Part shown: positions 63,297 through 64,000 of the stretch, piece by piece
Position numbering within the stretch: the first letter of the stretch is position 1
Layout: each line of letters opens with the position of its first letter
From: Nocardiopsis metallicus
GTDB taxonomy: Bacteria; Actinomycetota; Actinomycetes; Streptosporangiales; Streptosporangiaceae
Reading direction: 5' to 3'
DNA length: 64,000 nucleotides
Assembly: GCF_014201115.1 (NCBI RefSeq)
Contig: NZ_JACHDO010000001.1
Span: 3,534,001 to 3,598,000 of the forward strand
Made by a program: the position numbers and the translations under genes
The notes under the pieces: model-generated
What the model was told of the DNA's origin: nothing
Database searches by the model: none
What the model saw: the letters and a program-made list of their open reading frames with translations, nothing else

Positions 63297-63354
63297 GTGA
63301 TCTTGCTACCAGGAGCAAGTTCGGCGCCGAACTTGCTCCTGGTAGCAAGATCAC
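63297..63354. repeat. 58-bp perfect palindromic element, copy 2
   Basis: Arms 63297-63325 and 63326-63354 are exactly complementary over 29 bases, meeting at GGC|GCC. Each arm can also fold alone (CTTGCT, six bases, AGCAAG). The left arm is identical over 28 bases to the left arm of the element at 21384-21439. It lies 12 bases after the hydrolase stop and 16 bases before the end of the convergent gene. Confidence 0.95.
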
Positions 63355-63370
63355 CGCTGGGAGGGGATGG

Positions 63371-64000
63371 CTAGTCGGTCTCGTCGGGGGCGGGCAGCTG
63401 CTCGACGACGGCCCGGGCGAGGATCTCGGCGTCCTCTGCGGCGACGTCGCCGTCCACCGAACCGGTGGCGTCGTAGTCGGTGGCGGCGGTGTAGCAGGAC
63501 TCCACGTACAGGTTGGAGACCCGCACGGCCACGCACCCGACCTCGAAGGCTCCGTCCTCGACCCATTTCAGGGCCTCGTCACCCAGACCGTCGACCGGCT
63601 GGGCGTCGTTGCCGTCCGCGGTGGAGCGCAGGGTGTCGGCGGCGGTGTCCTCGCCGCCCTCGACCGGAGCGGCGACCAGGACGAGGGTGGCGGCGGCCGG
63701 AACGGACTCCCCCGAACCCTCCGGGGTGGCCCAGCGGCACTGCCAGCCGGAGCCGAAGGTGTCCTGGACGCTGCCGACGGTCTCCTCGATCTCGCTCCCG
63801 TAGCCGGGCACCAGTTCGTCGAGGGCCTCGGTCTCACCGATCTCGCACTCGGGCGCGGCCTCGAAGTCGCCGTGCTCCGCGCCGTTGCCCAGCAGGTACC
63901 AGGCGAGCCAGCCCGCGAGGCCCAGCACGACCGCGATCAGCAGGACCAGGAGGGTGACGGCCAGACCGCGGCTCTGCGGCGGGGTGGCCCCGGGGTCCTC
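63371..64000 (-). CDS. Membrane-anchored protein of unknown function (5' end missing)
   Basis: The frame is open to the right edge, so the start is outside the window. The visible 209 residues begin EDPGATPPQSRGLAVTLLVL and continue into one membrane segment (LIAVVLGLAGWLAWYLL). The rest is an acidic extracytoplasmic domain with Cys pairs in APECEIGE, WQCRWATPEG, VGCVAVR and ESCYTAATDY that could form disulfides. It resembles actinomycete DUF-type anchored proteins with a Pro-rich cytoplasmic head, but no family is assigned. The left neighbour is convergent across the palindromic element. Confidence 0.78.
   Translation of the reverse strand, partial: EDPGATPPQSRGLAVTLLVLLIAVVLGLAGWLAWYLLGNGAEHGDFEAAPECEIGETEALDELVPGYGSEIEETVGSVQDTFGSGWQCRWATPEGSGESVPAAATLVLVAAPVEGGEDTAADTLRSTADGNDAQPVDGLGDEALKWVEDGAFEVGCVAVRVSNLYVESCYTAATDYDATGSVDGDVAAEDAEILARAVVEQLPAPDETD

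Overview
The window is very GC-rich (third codon positions almost all G or C) and codes densely on both strands, with frequent GTG and TTG starts, many perfect GC-rich hairpins between convergent genes, and several genes that look leaderless. It carries actinomycete genes: an HrdB-type sigma factor with a Lys/Ala-rich N-terminus, a parC/parE pair lying close to hrdB, a B12-dependent ribonucleotide reductase with NrdR, LexA with an actinobacterial SOS box, DUF3145, DUF5998, DUF1707 and DUF7455 proteins, a GNAT/acyl-CoA-synthetase fusion and F420-type LLM enzymes. The parC-parE-hrdB neighbourhood resembles Streptomyces chromosomes. The GH81 glucanase with a C-terminal CBM56-like domain and the general composition suggest Nocardiopsis or a close relative. 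That genus is an inference.

Layout. 1-9.4 kb: a methyltransferase fragment, an HxlR regulator with an aldo/keto reductase and an ABM monooxygenase, a lipoprotein, a PucR-type regulator, an LLM oxidoreductase, a YbhB protein, a translationally coupled ATP-grasp/IMPase-like pair and a DUF1707 protein. 9.4-14 kb: a DUF3145 gene, then a three-gene unit of sigma-like factor, small beta-sandwich-like protein and TPR-CHAT caspase-like protein. This unit is the best candidate for an unusual system. 14-20.8 kb: a metallo-hydrolase, an enoyl-CoA hydratase, DUF5998, the Pat-type acetyltransferase fusion and a PfkB kinase. 20.76-21.79 kb: about 1 kb without a gene, packed with repeats (a 14-bp minisatellite, a 75-bp inverted repeat and a nested 56-bp palindrome whose sibling lies at 63.3 kb). 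21.8-30 kb: RecQ with a C-terminal phosphoribosyltransferase-like domain, the secreted GH81 glucanase behind a LacI-type operator, and parC.

30-41.5 kb: a beta-carbonic anhydrase that seems to start with CTG, a TPR protein, a cysteine-desulfhydrase-like enzyme, parE, DUF7455, a GNAT, YaaA, hrdB and a PAS-GAF-SpoIIE phosphatase; a possible small RNA ending in a strong terminator lies between yaaA and hrdB. 42-50 kb: small and large uncharacterised proteins, an alpha/beta hydrolase, a nucleotidyltransferase/tyrosine-phosphatase operon, a membrane-anchored double AAA+ ATPase and RNase HII. 50-57 kb: membrane proteins, two abutting SPFH genes and a CBS-pair protein. 57-64 kb: nrdR-nrdJ with two NrdR-like boxes, lexA with its own SOS box, a lipoprotein hydrolase, the second palindrome, and an incomplete membrane-anchored protein.

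Functional themes are chromosome topology and DNA metabolism (ParC, ParE, RecQ, RNase HII, NrdJ, NrdR, LexA), transcription (HrdB, the sigma-like factor, PucR, HxlR), and signalling or membrane organisation (SpoIIE phosphatase, SPFH pair, AAA+ ATPase, CHAT protein). No tRNA, rRNA, CRISPR array, transposase or phage gene was recognised. All starts come from reading frame, ribosome-binding-site spacing and family alignment, without experimental support.
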